From the NCBI GenBank assembly GCA_030538675.1, contig JAUNTM010000001.1, forward strand, positions 23,612-85,655: a stretch of 62,044 nucleotides of DNA. Direction: 5' to 3'. Position numbers and translations under genes: made by a program. Origin of the DNA: Capnocytophaga sp. GTDB lineage: Bacteria; Bacteroidota; Bacteroidia; Flavobacteriales; Flavobacteriaceae. Below, piece by piece: positions 53,284 through 61,846 of the stretch. Numbering within the stretch: the stretch's first letter is position 1; the number at the start of each line of letters is the position of its first letter. The notes under the pieces are model-generated. The model was not told where the DNA came from. It ran no database searches and saw only the letters and a program-made list of their open reading frames with translations.

Positions 53284-54051
53284 TTATTTGAAAGTTTTAG
53301 GATTTGGATGTAGATAAGTGTAATTTAATTCATTTTGCAATAAATCTGATATAATTTCCCGACCATTTCCTTGAATATCCGTTATAGTAATTCCTTTTTG
53401 ATAATTTATAATTTCTTGTTTTGTAGGGTGTAATGGAGCTACTACATTATATATTTTGGAATGAATATTTTCCGCTATCATTTTTTTTATAATCAAACAG
53501 CAATCTTCATAATGAACGTGATTTACAATTTGATTAGGGGTTGAAATTTCATAATTGCTAAAAATCCTATTGCCCCCCATTAATCCGCCTAAACGTAAGA
53601 TGTTTATTTGCGGAAATGCTTCTTTCATTCGTTTTTCTACAAACAGAATCGATGGATTTAGAAGTTTTTCCTCTATCGTTTTTTCTGAAATCTGCATCTG
53701 GACTTGCGGGTAAATCCCTATGGAACTCGTGAGGAAAAGTTGATTTTTAAAATTTTCAATAAATAAACAAATGTTTTCAAAACGATTTTGAAGCGTTTCG
53801 GTTGTCGCTTGTTTTGAAAACGGTACGGTTATTATAATCACATCTAACTGCTCTAAAAATTCCCATTTTTTATTTGTTTCACATATTTTGGAGTCGTCAA
53901 ACTGCATAACAATTGGGTTATATCCCATTGTTGTTAGATCTATTTTTTTTCGTTCAGATGTTGTCGTTGTATAAATGTTGTACTCAGGAGATAACCGTTT
54001 CGCTAACTGTATTCCCAGCCATCCACAACCAATAATGCCGATATTTTTCAT
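53284..54051 (-). CDS. NAD(P)-binding Rossmann protein (YeeZ/extended SDR-like)
   Basis: 255 residues. It opens with a dinucleotide-binding GIIGCGWLGIQLAKRL, then DVIIITVPFSKQA, FLTSSIGIYPQ and INILRLGGLMGGNR, as in YeeZ-like NAD(P)-binding epimerase/SDR relatives. The Tyr-x-x-x-Lys active site of classical SDRs is not evident, so it need not be a dehydrogenase. The coding DNA is markedly AT-richer than darA and darB on either side (Ile/Asn/Lys-rich protein), which suggests later insertion between them. It starts 16 nt after darA. Confidence 0.8.
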   Translation of the reverse strand: MKNIGIIGCGWLGIQLAKRLSPEYNIYTTTTSERKKIDLTTMGYNPIVMQFDDSKICETNKKWEFLEQLDVIIITVPFSKQATTETLQNRFENICLFIENFKNQLFLTSSIGIYPQVQMQISEKTIEEKLLNPSILFVEKRMKEAFPQINILRLGGLMGGNRIFSNYEISTPNQIVNHVHYEDCCLIIKKMIAENIHSKIYNVVAPLHPTKQEIINYQKGITITDIQGNGREIISDLLQNELNYTYLHPNPKTFK

Positions 54052-54067
54052 AAATGGTTGTTTGTTT

Positions 54068-54961
54068 TTAAATGTTGCTGTAATATCGTTGTTGTTTTTT
54101 AAATTTCAAAATATTAAAAGGATACAATAAAAGGTGCAAGATATACACAATTGGGGCAATAATCCAAATGGCAGCCCATAAATAAACGTAAAAAACTTTC
54201 AGCCAGCGGCGGCGGCTCTCTTTTTTCTTGACGATAAATGCCGACCAAAACGCAAAAATACGGTTGCCTTTTTTGTCCGCCGATACCAAAAACGGCTTTA
54301 TGACGACCGCTTTCTGTTCCACGAGTTGCGGTTGTAGATTTTGATAATCAGAGGTTTGCAATGCTGAAGCGATTGTTTCCCCGAATTTTGAGGCTTCGTA
54401 AATATCCTTGTCCGACACGCCCGGTTTGGGCAGCCAGCCTTGTTTTTCTTTCCTGCCGGAAAACATCCACCGCACAATGGTAATTACGCTCACGTGGTTG
54501 GGGTGTCTGTCCACCAATGCAATATTGCCCACCAAATCCGCGTGGCAATTTTTGAGCAAATTTTTCATTTTTTCCTGTGCCATTACCCACATATTGCGGC
54601 TTCCCGAAACGGTAATTACGGGTTTTCCGCCGAGCAGTTTTCCCCCGTAAGGGCTTTTCAGAAAAGACGTTGTGGGAATGGACGGCGACAGATACCACAC
54701 TTGGTAACCGAGAATTATCAAATCAAAATCTTGCTCTAAAACAGATTGCGGAATAGGTTCTATTTCCGAAGGAATTTGCAAAAAAGCCTCAGGGAACGCA
54801 TCAAAAAAAGCCTCTTCCGTCCACGGAAACGGAAATGGTTTTTGCATTTTTATTTCGCAAAAAGTTACTTCCGCCACAGCCTGTAACGGTGCTGTTATCC
54901 GTTCGAGGATTTCCCGGAGCTGCCCCGATTGCGTAAAATATACGGCTAATACTTTTTTCAT
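54068..54961 (-). CDS. darA: DarA-like dialkylresorcinol aromatase (flavodoxin-like)
   Basis: 297 residues. The N-terminus VLAVYFTQSGQLREILERI has the flavodoxin FMN-phosphate loop, followed by KPFPFPWTEEAFFDAFPEAFLQIP, characteristic of the DarA family in flavobacteria. YQVWYLSPSIPTTSFL and VITVSGSRNMWVMAQEKM complete the flavodoxin-like domain. Two hydrophobic segments near residues 255-285 (WAAIWIIAPIVYILHLLLYPF) would anchor it to the membrane. DarA proteins oxidise the DarB-made cyclohexanedione to a resorcinol. The gene heads a two-gene unit with the Rossmann protein. Confidence 0.82.
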   Translation of the reverse strand: MKKVLAVYFTQSGQLREILERITAPLQAVAEVTFCEIKMQKPFPFPWTEEAFFDAFPEAFLQIPSEIEPIPQSVLEQDFDLIILGYQVWYLSPSIPTTSFLKSPYGGKLLGGKPVITVSGSRNMWVMAQEKMKNLLKNCHADLVGNIALVDRHPNHVSVITIVRWMFSGRKEKQGWLPKPGVSDKDIYEASKFGETIASALQTSDYQNLQPQLVEQKAVVIKPFLVSADKKGNRIFAFWSAFIVKKKESRRRWLKVFYVYLWAAIWIIAPIVYILHLLLYPFNILKFKKQQRYYSNI

Positions 54962-54980
54962 TTTCTGTAAAAGATTTTTA

Positions 54981-54988
54981 CAAAAATA
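54981..54988 (-). promoter_or_regulatory. -7 promoter element for darA
   Basis: TATTTTTG on the minus strand, 19 nt before ATG 54961; no clear -33. Confidence 0.5.
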
Positions 54989-55106
54989 CGTATTTTGAAG
55001 AGAAAAGACAGCTATGATAACGAAAAAAGACAGGAGAAATCCGAAGGAAACGCACCTCGATTAAAAAATTATTATTTTTTTTGCAGATTGTATCCAAATA
55101 GAATTG

Positions 55107-55114
55107 TACTTTTG
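55107..55114 (+). promoter_or_regulatory. -7 promoter element for the DUF4834-YfhO pair
   Basis: TACTTTTG, 20 nt before ATG 55135. Confidence 0.5.
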
Positions 55115-55134
55115 GGCAAAACTTTTTATGTATT

Positions 55135-55401
55135 ATGATTGTAGAAGCATCTTTTGAAGGATTTTTGAGTGTTTTGTTTGGGTTTGGGCTTGTTGTTTTT
55201 TTGTTTTTGTTGGCGTTACGGTTCTTTTTTCCGTTGTTGTTGCGCTATTTATTTAAGAAAGCAGAAAAAAATCTGCAACAGCAGTTTGGTTCTGCGGAGC
55301 AATCCACGCAAGATACGACCTATACGCAATCCGCTCAATCCAAAAATCCGGTTTCCACCAAAAAAGTCGGTGAATACATTGAATATGAGGAGATTGATTG
55401 A
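55135..55401 (+). CDS. DUF4834 family small membrane protein
   Basis: 88 residues. One strong membrane helix, residues ~10-38 (SVLFGFGLVVFLFLLALRFFFPLLL), then a charged stretch and a polar linker, ending in KKVGEYIEYEEID, the conserved C-terminal motif of DUF4834. Function unknown. It lies 74 nt upstream of the YfhO gene in the same direction, a pairing commonly seen in flavobacteria, so both probably act at the inner membrane together. Confidence 0.82.
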   Translation: MIVEASFEGFLSVLFGFGLVVFLFLLALRFFFPLLLRYLFKKAEKNLQQQFGSAEQSTQDTTYTQSAQSKNPVSTKKVGEYIEYEEID

Positions 55402-55475
55402 CATCTTCATGAAAAAAATATAGTGTAAATTAATTGTGCTGATTTACGCCAATAAAAAAGAACATCCAAAAACGT

Positions 55476-57902
55476 ATGAAAAACAAACTTCAAAAAAGCA
55501 TACCCCATCTTCTTTCTATCGTGGCTTTTATTGCCATTTCAGTAGCCTTTTTTTACCCTGTACTGCAAGGCAAATCATTGTTACAGAGCGACATAGTCCA
55601 ATATACAGGCATGGCAAAAGAGCGTAATGACCTTCGGGAGCAAGGACGGGAATCCTATTGGACGGACAGTGCTTTTGCAGGAATGCCTACGTATCAGTTA
55701 GGGGCTCAATATCCGTATGATTTTGTAAAGAAATTGGACAGAGCCATACGTTTTTTACCTCGCCCGGCGGATTATTTGTTTTTGTATTTCATAGGATTTT
55801 ACCTGTTGCTATTAGTGCTAAAGGTAGATAACCGTACGGCTTTTCTTGGGGCGGTTGCCTTTGGTTTTTCCACCTATTTGATAATTATTTTGGGAGTCGG
55901 ACACAATGCGAAGGCTCATGCTATTGGCTATTTTGCACCTGTTCTGGCAGGAATTTTATTGGTTTTCGACAAAAAATACCTGTGGGGAGGATTGCTTACA
56001 GCGGTTGCGGTCGCTTTGGAAATCAATGCCAATCACTATCAGATGACGTATTATTTGTTGTTGTTGGTATTACTTTTGGGTATTTTCAAAGGCATTCAGG
56101 CATTTCGGGAGAAGGCATTACCCCATTTTGGCAAATCGGTATTGGTGCTTTCGTTGGCAGCGATCATAGCAGTTCTTGCCAATGCCACACCGCTATTAGC
56201 CACGCAAGAATACGCTAAGTGGAGTACGCGAGGCTCTTCTTCATTGACCATTTCACCCGACGGATTGCCAAAAAAATCAGCAAGCGGACTCTCACGCGAA
56301 TACATTACCGAATATAGCTACGGCATCACCGAATCGTTTAACTTATTCGTCCCCAGACTTTTCGGAGGTTCGAACAATGAGGCCTTGGGTGAAGATTCGC
56401 AAACGTACCGGTTTTTGGTCAGCAATGGCGTATCTGCATCGCAAGCGCTTGATTTTGCCAACGGATTACCAACCTATTGGGGAAGTCAACCCATTGTAGC
56501 AGCCCCGGCATACATCGGAGCGGTTGTATTTTTCCTTTTCGTAGTAGCGTTATTCATTGTCAAAGACCGGCTGAAATGGTGGTTGTTGGGCGGTGCCATC
56601 ATGTCATTATTACTTTCATGGGGGAAAAATTTCGCCCTGTTGACCGATTTTATGATTGATTATTTTCCGTTATACGACAAATTTCGAGCTGTTTCGTCCA
56701 TACAGGTTTTATTGGAGCTATGCGTCCCTGCATTAGCGATGTTGGGATTACAACGTTTTTTTTCAGAACCATCGGCAGCAGCCAAAAAAGCACTCAACTA
56801 CACCTTATATATAACGCTCGGTTTGGTGGTGATTCTATTCGTTTCCAAAGGATTTTTTTCTTTCACCGGAGCTTCCGACGGGCTGTATCAGCAGTATTAC
56901 GGAAAAGAACTCATCGCTATGATTACCGAAGACCGAAAAGCGATATACACAGCCGATTTACTGCGTTCGACGATATTTATATTACTGACAGCTTTGGGAT
57001 TAGCCATGTATCAATACGGCAAATTAAGCAAAATGGCATTGCAAGGCGTATTGCTCGGATTAGTCCTTTTTGACTTGAGCGGCGTAGCCAGACGCTATGT
57101 ATCTGCCGATAATTTTGTTTCTCAAAAACAACTACAACAGCCCTTTGCGATGACCCAAGCCGATGCGCACATTCTCAGCGACACCGCCCGATTTCGGGTA
57201 TACGAGCCGTCGGTAGGGATTAATGGAGCACGCACCTCATATTTCCATAATTCTGTGGGAGGCTATCATGCTGCCAAGCCCCGCCGATTGCAAGAACTGT
57301 TTGATTATCAGATAGCTAATGGCAATATGCAACTTTTCAACATGCTCAATGTCAAATATTTTATCACCAAAAATGACAGCGGACAGCCACAACCCGTCCT
57401 CAATGACGAAGCCTTGGGCAATGCCTGGTTCGTATCCCGGTTGATTGCCTTGCCAACTGACGATGCGATAATGCAAGCCCTCACCAACTTCAACCCTCAG
57501 ACCGAAGCTTTAATTCATTCCTCGGAAGCGAACCAACGTATTGAAAAACAAGAATTTACAGTTGACAGTTTGTCGGTCATTCGTTTGGACGAATACCATC
57601 CCGACCGTCTGCAATACCAAACAGACAACCCGCATGATGGATTTGCCGTATTTTCCGAAGCCCATTATCCGCAAGGCTGGAAGGCTACTATCGATGGTCA
57701 AGATGTTGATTTTCAAAGAGTTGATTACATGTTGCGAGGAATGTATATCCCCGCGGGCAAGCACACCGTCACATTCACGTTCGAGCCACAAGTCGTACGG
57801 CAAGGCTCTTTGTTTTCCCTTACGGGGAATGGGTTACTCGTGCTATGGTTGTTGTTGGCGGCATACATCACGTTTCGTAAGCGTACCGAAGTCCCAAACT
57901 AA
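55476..57902 (+). CDS. YfhO family membrane protein
   Basis: 808 residues. N-terminal ~520 residues carry about a dozen membrane helices (e.g. HLLSIVAFIAISVAFFYPVL; YLFLYFIGFYLLLLVL; GLVVILFVSKGFFSF) with conserved loop residues DIVQYTGMAKERN and WTDSAFAGMPTYQ after the first helix, the YfhO/GT-C-like layout. A large extracytoplasmic beta-rich region follows (AHILSDTARFRVYEP; YFHNSVGGYHAAKPRRLQ) and the C-terminus reads FSEAHYPQGWKATIDGQ, HTVTFTFEP, then a last helix. YfhO-type proteins are implicated in transfer of sugars from lipid carriers to cell-envelope polymers; the substrate here is unknown. Confidence 0.92.
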   Translation: MKNKLQKSIPHLLSIVAFIAISVAFFYPVLQGKSLLQSDIVQYTGMAKERNDLREQGRESYWTDSAFAGMPTYQLGAQYPYDFVKKLDRAIRFLPRPADYLFLYFIGFYLLLLVLKVDNRTAFLGAVAFGFSTYLIIILGVGHNAKAHAIGYFAPVLAGILLVFDKKYLWGGLLTAVAVALEINANHYQMTYYLLLLVLLLGIFKGIQAFREKALPHFGKSVLVLSLAAIIAVLANATPLLATQEYAKWSTRGSSSLTISPDGLPKKSASGLSREYITEYSYGITESFNLFVPRLFGGSNNEALGEDSQTYRFLVSNGVSASQALDFANGLPTYWGSQPIVAAPAYIGAVVFFLFVVALFIVKDRLKWWLLGGAIMSLLLSWGKNFALLTDFMIDYFPLYDKFRAVSSIQVLLELCVPALAMLGLQRFFSEPSAAAKKALNYTLYITLGLVVILFVSKGFFSFTGASDGLYQQYYGKELIAMITEDRKAIYTADLLRSTIFILLTALGLAMYQYGKLSKMALQGVLLGLVLFDLSGVARRYVSADNFVSQKQLQQPFAMTQADAHILSDTARFRVYEPSVGINGARTSYFHNSVGGYHAAKPRRLQELFDYQIANGNMQLFNMLNVKYFITKNDSGQPQPVLNDEALGNAWFVSRLIALPTDDAIMQALTNFNPQTEALIHSSEANQRIEKQEFTVDSLSVIRLDEYHPDRLQYQTDNPHDGFAVFSEAHYPQGWKATIDGQDVDFQRVDYMLRGMYIPAGKHTVTFTFEPQVVRQGSLFSLTGNGLLVLWLLLAAYITFRKRTEVPN

Positions 57903-57914
57903 TCACACAAAGCT

Positions 57915-58313
57915 ATGAATATTGAAGATTTGCGAACATATTGCCTGTCGAAACCACAAGTTACAGAAGATTTTCCTTTCGATGAAAACTTTTTAACATT
58001 CAAAGTCATGGGGAAAATATTCGTGCTTTTTTCATTAGCAAAATGGGAAGCAGGCGACAAAAGTATCAATCTCAAATGCGACCCCGAGCTCGCCCTCGAA
58101 TGGCGAGAGCAGTACAATAGCGTACAGCCCGGCTATCACATGAACAAAAAACACTGGAATACCGTGGAAGCCGAACCCAACGAGATTTCCGACACGCTCC
58201 TAAAACAGATGATTGACCATAGCTATGATTGCGTCGTAAAAGGATTTTCCAAGAAAGTAAGGGACACGCTTTTAAGTGCCAAAGGATACGTGGAGAACCA
58301 AAAATTCACATGA
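57915..58313 (+). CDS. MmcQ/YjbR family protein
   Basis: 132 residues, a full small CyaY-like-fold protein: MNIEDLRTYCLSKPQVTEDF at the N-terminus, FKVMGKIFVLFSLAKW, SINLKCDPELALEWREQY, PGYHMNKKHWNTVE, and a C-terminal helix LKQMIDHSYDCVVKGFSKK. The family is described as a double-wing DNA-binding fold, but its role is unknown. It starts 12 nt after the YfhO stop, so it is probably co-transcribed. Its 3' end overlaps the convergent beta-barrel gene by 8 nt. Confidence 0.9.
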   Translation: MNIEDLRTYCLSKPQVTEDFPFDENFLTFKVMGKIFVLFSLAKWEAGDKSINLKCDPELALEWREQYNSVQPGYHMNKKHWNTVEAEPNEISDTLLKQMIDHSYDCVVKGFSKKVRDTLLSAKGYVENQKFT

Positions 58314-58740
58314 AATTCAAGCGGTCGTAATACCTGTTGCCACCCAACGAGATGACGAGTCCGAAAGTAAATTGTTGTGGGAAATCGTTTTTGTAAGGAA
58401 ATGTATAGCCGGCATTGAGCTTTAGTGCGTTCAGCAAATTGAAGCCCAAAGTAGGCTCTGCATAGCGTGTTGAAATATTCCCGCCGAGTTCGAATAAAAC
58501 CAGCCGTTTCTGCACCCCGATTTTCGGGATGTGGTGCCGGTTGAAGTCCGTCAGTAAGGCAGCGTCTACATTCCAAACGTTTTCATCGGTATGGTCAGAA
58601 ATGCGGTACGATACGCCTGCCTGCATATAGCTTCCTTTCATGGTTTTGTATCCCAAATCGAAAGCAAAACCTTGAGCTGTACTTTCCACGGAAAATAAAA
58701 ACATGAAAATAACAATGATGGTGTACGATATATTTTTCAT
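58306..58740 (-). CDS. Small secreted beta-barrel protein
   Basis: 144 residues with a signal peptide ending near VESTAQG (residue 24). The mature chain alternates hydrophobic and polar residues in strands (FAFDLGYKTMKGSYMQAGVSY; ENVWNVDAALLTDF; RLVLFELGGNISTRY; LKLNAGYTFPY; QFTFGLVISLGG) and ends in Phe-Met, which suggests a small outer-membrane barrel or part of one. No family was recognised. It overlaps the YjbR gene by 8 nt tail to tail. Confidence 0.75.
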   Translation of the reverse strand: MKNISYTIIVIFMFLFSVESTAQGFAFDLGYKTMKGSYMQAGVSYRISDHTDENVWNVDAALLTDFNRHHIPKIGVQKRLVLFELGGNISTRYAEPTLGFNLLNALKLNAGYTFPYKNDFPQQFTFGLVISLGGNRYYDRLNFM

Positions 58741-59104
58741 AATCAGGCAGTTTACACAAAGATAAAAAAATATGCTGAAAAATGCTGCTTTGTTTTGAAA
58801 AATTATTCAAGCCATGACAGCATAGAAAAGCGTGTATTGCTTTTTACAACGGCAAAAAAGATATATTTCCCCACCAGACAGATTTCAATATTGCGAAGAG
58901 TGAACCATTTTTTCATAAAAAAATAGATTATTTCGGAGCGTTTGATGAAATTATACAGATGCAAATATTTGAATTTCAGTTACTTAAGTTTTATAATATT
59001 TATGTAATCACTTGAAAAACAATTCTCTAAAAAAAAATCGTCAAACTATTGTATCATTCATATTTATTTGGTTAATTTGTACAATAAAATTAAATCCTAA
59101 AATT
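58741..59104. other. AT-rich intergenic region
   Basis: About 364 bp between the divergent beta-barrel and OmpA-domain genes. It holds the -7 element at 58757-58764 for the leftward gene. A TTG at 59012 opens the rightward frame early, but the segment to 59104 is AT-rich and has no signal peptide. No RNA gene or clear rightward promoter was found. Confidence 0.55.
58757..58764 (-). promoter_or_regulatory. -7 promoter element for the small beta-barrel gene
   Basis: TATCTTTG on the minus strand, 16 nt upstream of ATG 58740. Confidence 0.52.
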
Positions 59105-60034
59105 ATGAGACGTTCCCTTTACCTGTTAGGTATCCTTTTGACGTTAATTATTGGAGCAATTTTGCAATATATCTACTGTTGCAATTGCGGTACCGTGTAT
59201 GGCGAAACGACCGAAACAGTGGTCGAAACCACAACGGTAATTCCCGAAACCCCACAAGCCTTTTCGTTAAACGGATTCGATTTTTCCACAGACTCATTCC
59301 GAGTTTCACATCCTGACAATTTCTTGTTTTCAGGAGGTTCGTATGAATTTCAAAAACCACTAAGCGACGGTTTTATCAAAGCCGTCAGCGATGCTAAAGC
59401 GAATTTCCATGACAATCCCAACAAATCATTGGACATCATAGGGCATTACGCCTTGAGCGAAACCAATGATTCTGCCTTCCCAACCTTAGGTTTGGCACGT
59501 GCCAATGCCGTCAAGAATTACCTTGTCGGAGCCGGCTATCCTGCCAAACAGATTACAATTTCCGATAAGATAATTGAAGGAATTTCCGACAGCGACGGTT
59601 TGTGGCATGAGCTTACCACGTATTCGGTAAACGACATTTCTGTAGAAAATAACGATGCCGCACTGGTAAACATGAAGGCTTTTGCCGATGACCTCAAGAA
59701 AAATCCTATCCGTTTGTATTTCGAAACGGGAGCATCAAGGATTGCCCTTACCGCAGAAGAACGTTCTAAAATACAACAACTTAGCGATTATCTTACACAT
59801 GTTGATGACGCACGCATATTGGTTATTGGTAACACTGACAATGTCGGGGCTCGCGAACTCAACCTAAAACTGGGGGAAGAGCGTGCAGAATATATCAAAA
59901 GCTATTTGGTGCGCAATAATTTTGCTGCCGACGCGATAGAAACGGTTTCAAACGGACCAAACAAACCTATCGCCGACAATAAAACCGAAGAAGGACGTGC
60001 GGAAAACCGCCGCGTAGAAATCACATTAAAATAA
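59105..60034 (+). CDS. OmpA-domain envelope protein with two OmpA-like modules
   Basis: 309 residues from ATG 59105 (MRRSLYLLGILLTLIIGAIL). An N-terminal hydrophobic helix ends in YIYCCNCG, either a signal anchor or an unusual lipobox. Residues ~60-165 look like a degenerate OmpA-like module (NFLFSGGSYEFQKPLSDGFI; LDIIGHYALSETNDSA; LGLARANAVKNYLVGAGYPA). Residues ~205-309 are a canonical peptidoglycan-binding OmpA C-terminal domain (LYFETGASRIALTAEE; ILVIGNTDNVGARELNLKLG; RAEYIKSYLV; NRRVEITLK). It probably ties the envelope to peptidoglycan. It is followed after 38 nt by a membrane coiled-coil/HHH protein. Confidence 0.87.
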   Translation: MRRSLYLLGILLTLIIGAILQYIYCCNCGTVYGETTETVVETTTVIPETPQAFSLNGFDFSTDSFRVSHPDNFLFSGGSYEFQKPLSDGFIKAVSDAKANFHDNPNKSLDIIGHYALSETNDSAFPTLGLARANAVKNYLVGAGYPAKQITISDKIIEGISDSDGLWHELTTYSVNDISVENNDAALVNMKAFADDLKKNPIRLYFETGASRIALTAEERSKIQQLSDYLTHVDDARILVIGNTDNVGARELNLKLGEERAEYIKSYLVRNNFAADAIETVSNGPNKPIADNKTEEGRAENRRVEITLK

Positions 60035-60072
60035 TAAAAAACAAATTTGTTAACCTTTAAATTACTATAATT

Positions 60073-60753
60073 ATGCTGTGTTGGATTATCCCTATCATCG
60101 TCGGACTCATCTGTGCTTTGCTCGGCTATTTGCTCGGTCAACTGCGCTCGGGCGACAAGTTGAAAAAATGCAATCAAATGCAAGACATCTTGAAAGATGA
60201 AAAAGAAAAACTCGCTCAAACTTACGAGGAAAAATTGAAAATCAAAGAACGAGAAATTTTTGACTTGAAAAGCAAAGTAGACAATCTTGAGAAAAGTACT
60301 GAAGCACTAAGCGGGACTGAGAAGTTCGTTCTAAGCTACGAAGAAAAACTAAGAGGTAAAGATACCGAAATCGCTAACCTAAAAAGCCGATTGGCAAATC
60401 TTGATACACAAATAGCATCATTTGCCAACATGCCTGCCGACCTTCCTTTTGATGCCGCCGCTGCCAAACTTGTCTACGGCAAAACCATCAAACAAGACGA
60501 CCTCACGCTCGTGGAAGGCATCGGGCCTAAGATACAAGAACTATTCAAAAGCAACAGTATTCCTACTTGGAAAGTGCTTTCGGAAACCACCCCCGAACGT
60601 CTCAAAGAAATCCTCGATGCCGGTGGAGAACGGTTTGCCATTCACAATCCGGGTACCTGGCCACGCCAAGCCCTACTCGCCTACCAAGGCAAATGGCAGG
60701 AACTCAAGGAATGGCAAGACACGCTCTTTGGCGGTGTAGAACCGCAAAGTTGA
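60073..60753 (+). CDS. Membrane-anchored coiled-coil protein with C-terminal helix-hairpin-helix domain
   Basis: 226 residues. One N-terminal membrane helix (WIIPIIVGLICALLGYLLG), a coiled coil of ~75 residues (KDEKEKLAQTYEEKLKIK through EIANLKSRLANL), and a C-terminal domain LTLVEGIGPKIQELFKSNSI then TWKVLSETTPERLKEILDAG, the helix-hairpin-helix pattern seen in DUF4332-type and 'flap endonuclease-like' proteins. No nuclease residues are evident. It pairs with the OmpA-domain gene upstream, which suggests an envelope complex reaching from peptidoglycan to the cytoplasm. A terminator follows. Confidence 0.82.
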   Translation: MLCWIIPIIVGLICALLGYLLGQLRSGDKLKKCNQMQDILKDEKEKLAQTYEEKLKIKEREIFDLKSKVDNLEKSTEALSGTEKFVLSYEEKLRGKDTEIANLKSRLANLDTQIASFANMPADLPFDAAAAKLVYGKTIKQDDLTLVEGIGPKIQELFKSNSIPTWKVLSETTPERLKEILDAGGERFAIHNPGTWPRQALLAYQGKWQELKEWQDTLFGGVEPQS

Positions 60754-60848
60754 GTTTTTAATTTGAAGATTTGGAAATGAATTTCTCACTCAGATGAGTT
60801 TTTAATTCGGGAATTTTTGAATTTAAAAAATCAAGAAACACTTAATCC

Positions 60849-60872
60849 AGCCCAACGCTTGTACGTTGGGCT
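60849..60872 (+). terminator. Terminator after the HHH protein gene
   Basis: A 9-bp stem AGCCCAACG/CGTTGGGCT with a CTTGTA loop, followed by TTTTTAATTTT. Confidence 0.8.
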
Positions 60873-60876
60873 TTTT

Positions 60877-60911
60877 AATTTTCAAATTTTCTCATTTCCA
60901 AATTAATTCCG
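60877..60911 (+). repeat. Promoter-adjacent AT-rich repeat block
   Basis: Starts TTTTCAAATTTTCTC and ends CCAAATTAATTCCG, directly before the era -7 element; close kin of the blocks near 26970 and 27100. A reverse-orientation fragment lies at about 60757-60780. Confidence 0.55.
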
Positions 60912-60919
60912 TATTTTTG
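60912..60919 (+). promoter_or_regulatory. -7 promoter element for era
   Basis: TATTTTTG, 20 nt upstream of ATG 60940. Confidence 0.55.
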
Positions 60920-60939
60920 GAGAATAAATTTTGAATGAG

Positions 60940-61827
60940 ATGACAGCACATAAAGCAGGTTTTGTAAACATCATCGGCAACCCGAATGTGGGCAAATCAA
61001 CTTTGATGAACGCCTTTGTCGGCGAACGCCTTTCTATTATTACGTCCAAAGCACAGACCACCCGCCACCGTATTTTCGGTATCGTGAGCGGCGACGATTT
61101 CCAAATTGTATTTTCCGATACGCCCGGCATCATCAAACCGGCTTACGAATTACAACATTCGATGATGGATTTCGTCAAAAGTGCTTTCGAAGATGCCGAT
61201 GTACTTATATATATGGTAGAAATCGGGGAAAAAGAACTCAAAGACGAAGCATTTTTTGCAAAAATCAACAAAATGAACGTTCCCGTATTGCTTCTCATCA
61301 ATAAAATTGACAAATCCGACCAATCGCAGTTGGAAGAACAGGTCGCGCATTGGAAAAACCAAGTCCCCAAAGCGGAAATTTATCCGATTTCGGCACTCGA
61401 AAGTTTCCAAACGGCAGAAGTTTTCAACCGGATTATCGAGCTTTTGCCCGAATCGCCAGCCTTTTTCCCGAAAGACCAACTGACAGACAAACCCGAACGC
61501 TTTTTTGTCAACGAGATTATCCGCGAGAAAATTTTATTGAATTATCAAAAAGAAATTCCCTACGCCGTAGAGGTGGAAACCGAAACATTCTCAGATTCCG
61601 ACCATATTATTCACATCCGTTCGGTCATCATGGTGGAACGCGACACACAGAAAGGCATCATCATCGGACATAAAGGCGAAGCCCTCAAAAAAGTAGGAAT
61701 GCAAGCACGTGCCGATTTAGAAAAATTCTTCGGCAAGCAAGTACACATCGAAATTTTCGTAAAAGTAAACAAAGATTGGCGTAGCAACTCCCGACAACTC
61801 AAGCGCTTCGGCTATTCACAGAAATGA
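60940..61827 (+). CDS. era: GTPase Era
   Basis: 295 residues from ATG 60940 (MTAHKAGFVNIIG); a TTG nine bases earlier is in frame but weaker. Era is a GTPase that binds 16S rRNA and helps mature the small ribosomal subunit. G1 GNPNVGKST at residues 13-21, G2 region SKAQTTRHRI, G3 DTPG, G4 NKID, and G5 SAL are present. The C-terminal KH domain holds the GxxG-type loop GIIIGHKGEALKKVG and ends WRSNSRQLKRFGYSQK. Confidence 0.97.
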   Translation: MTAHKAGFVNIIGNPNVGKSTLMNAFVGERLSIITSKAQTTRHRIFGIVSGDDFQIVFSDTPGIIKPAYELQHSMMDFVKSAFEDADVLIYMVEIGEKELKDEAFFAKINKMNVPVLLLINKIDKSDQSQLEEQVAHWKNQVPKAEIYPISALESFQTAEVFNRIIELLPESPAFFPKDQLTDKPERFFVNEIIREKILLNYQKEIPYAVEVETETFSDSDHIIHIRSVIMVERDTQKGIIIGHKGEALKKVGMQARADLEKFFGKQVHIEIFVKVNKDWRSNSRQLKRFGYSQK

Positions 61828-61846
61828 TGATTTAAAGAAAACAGAT

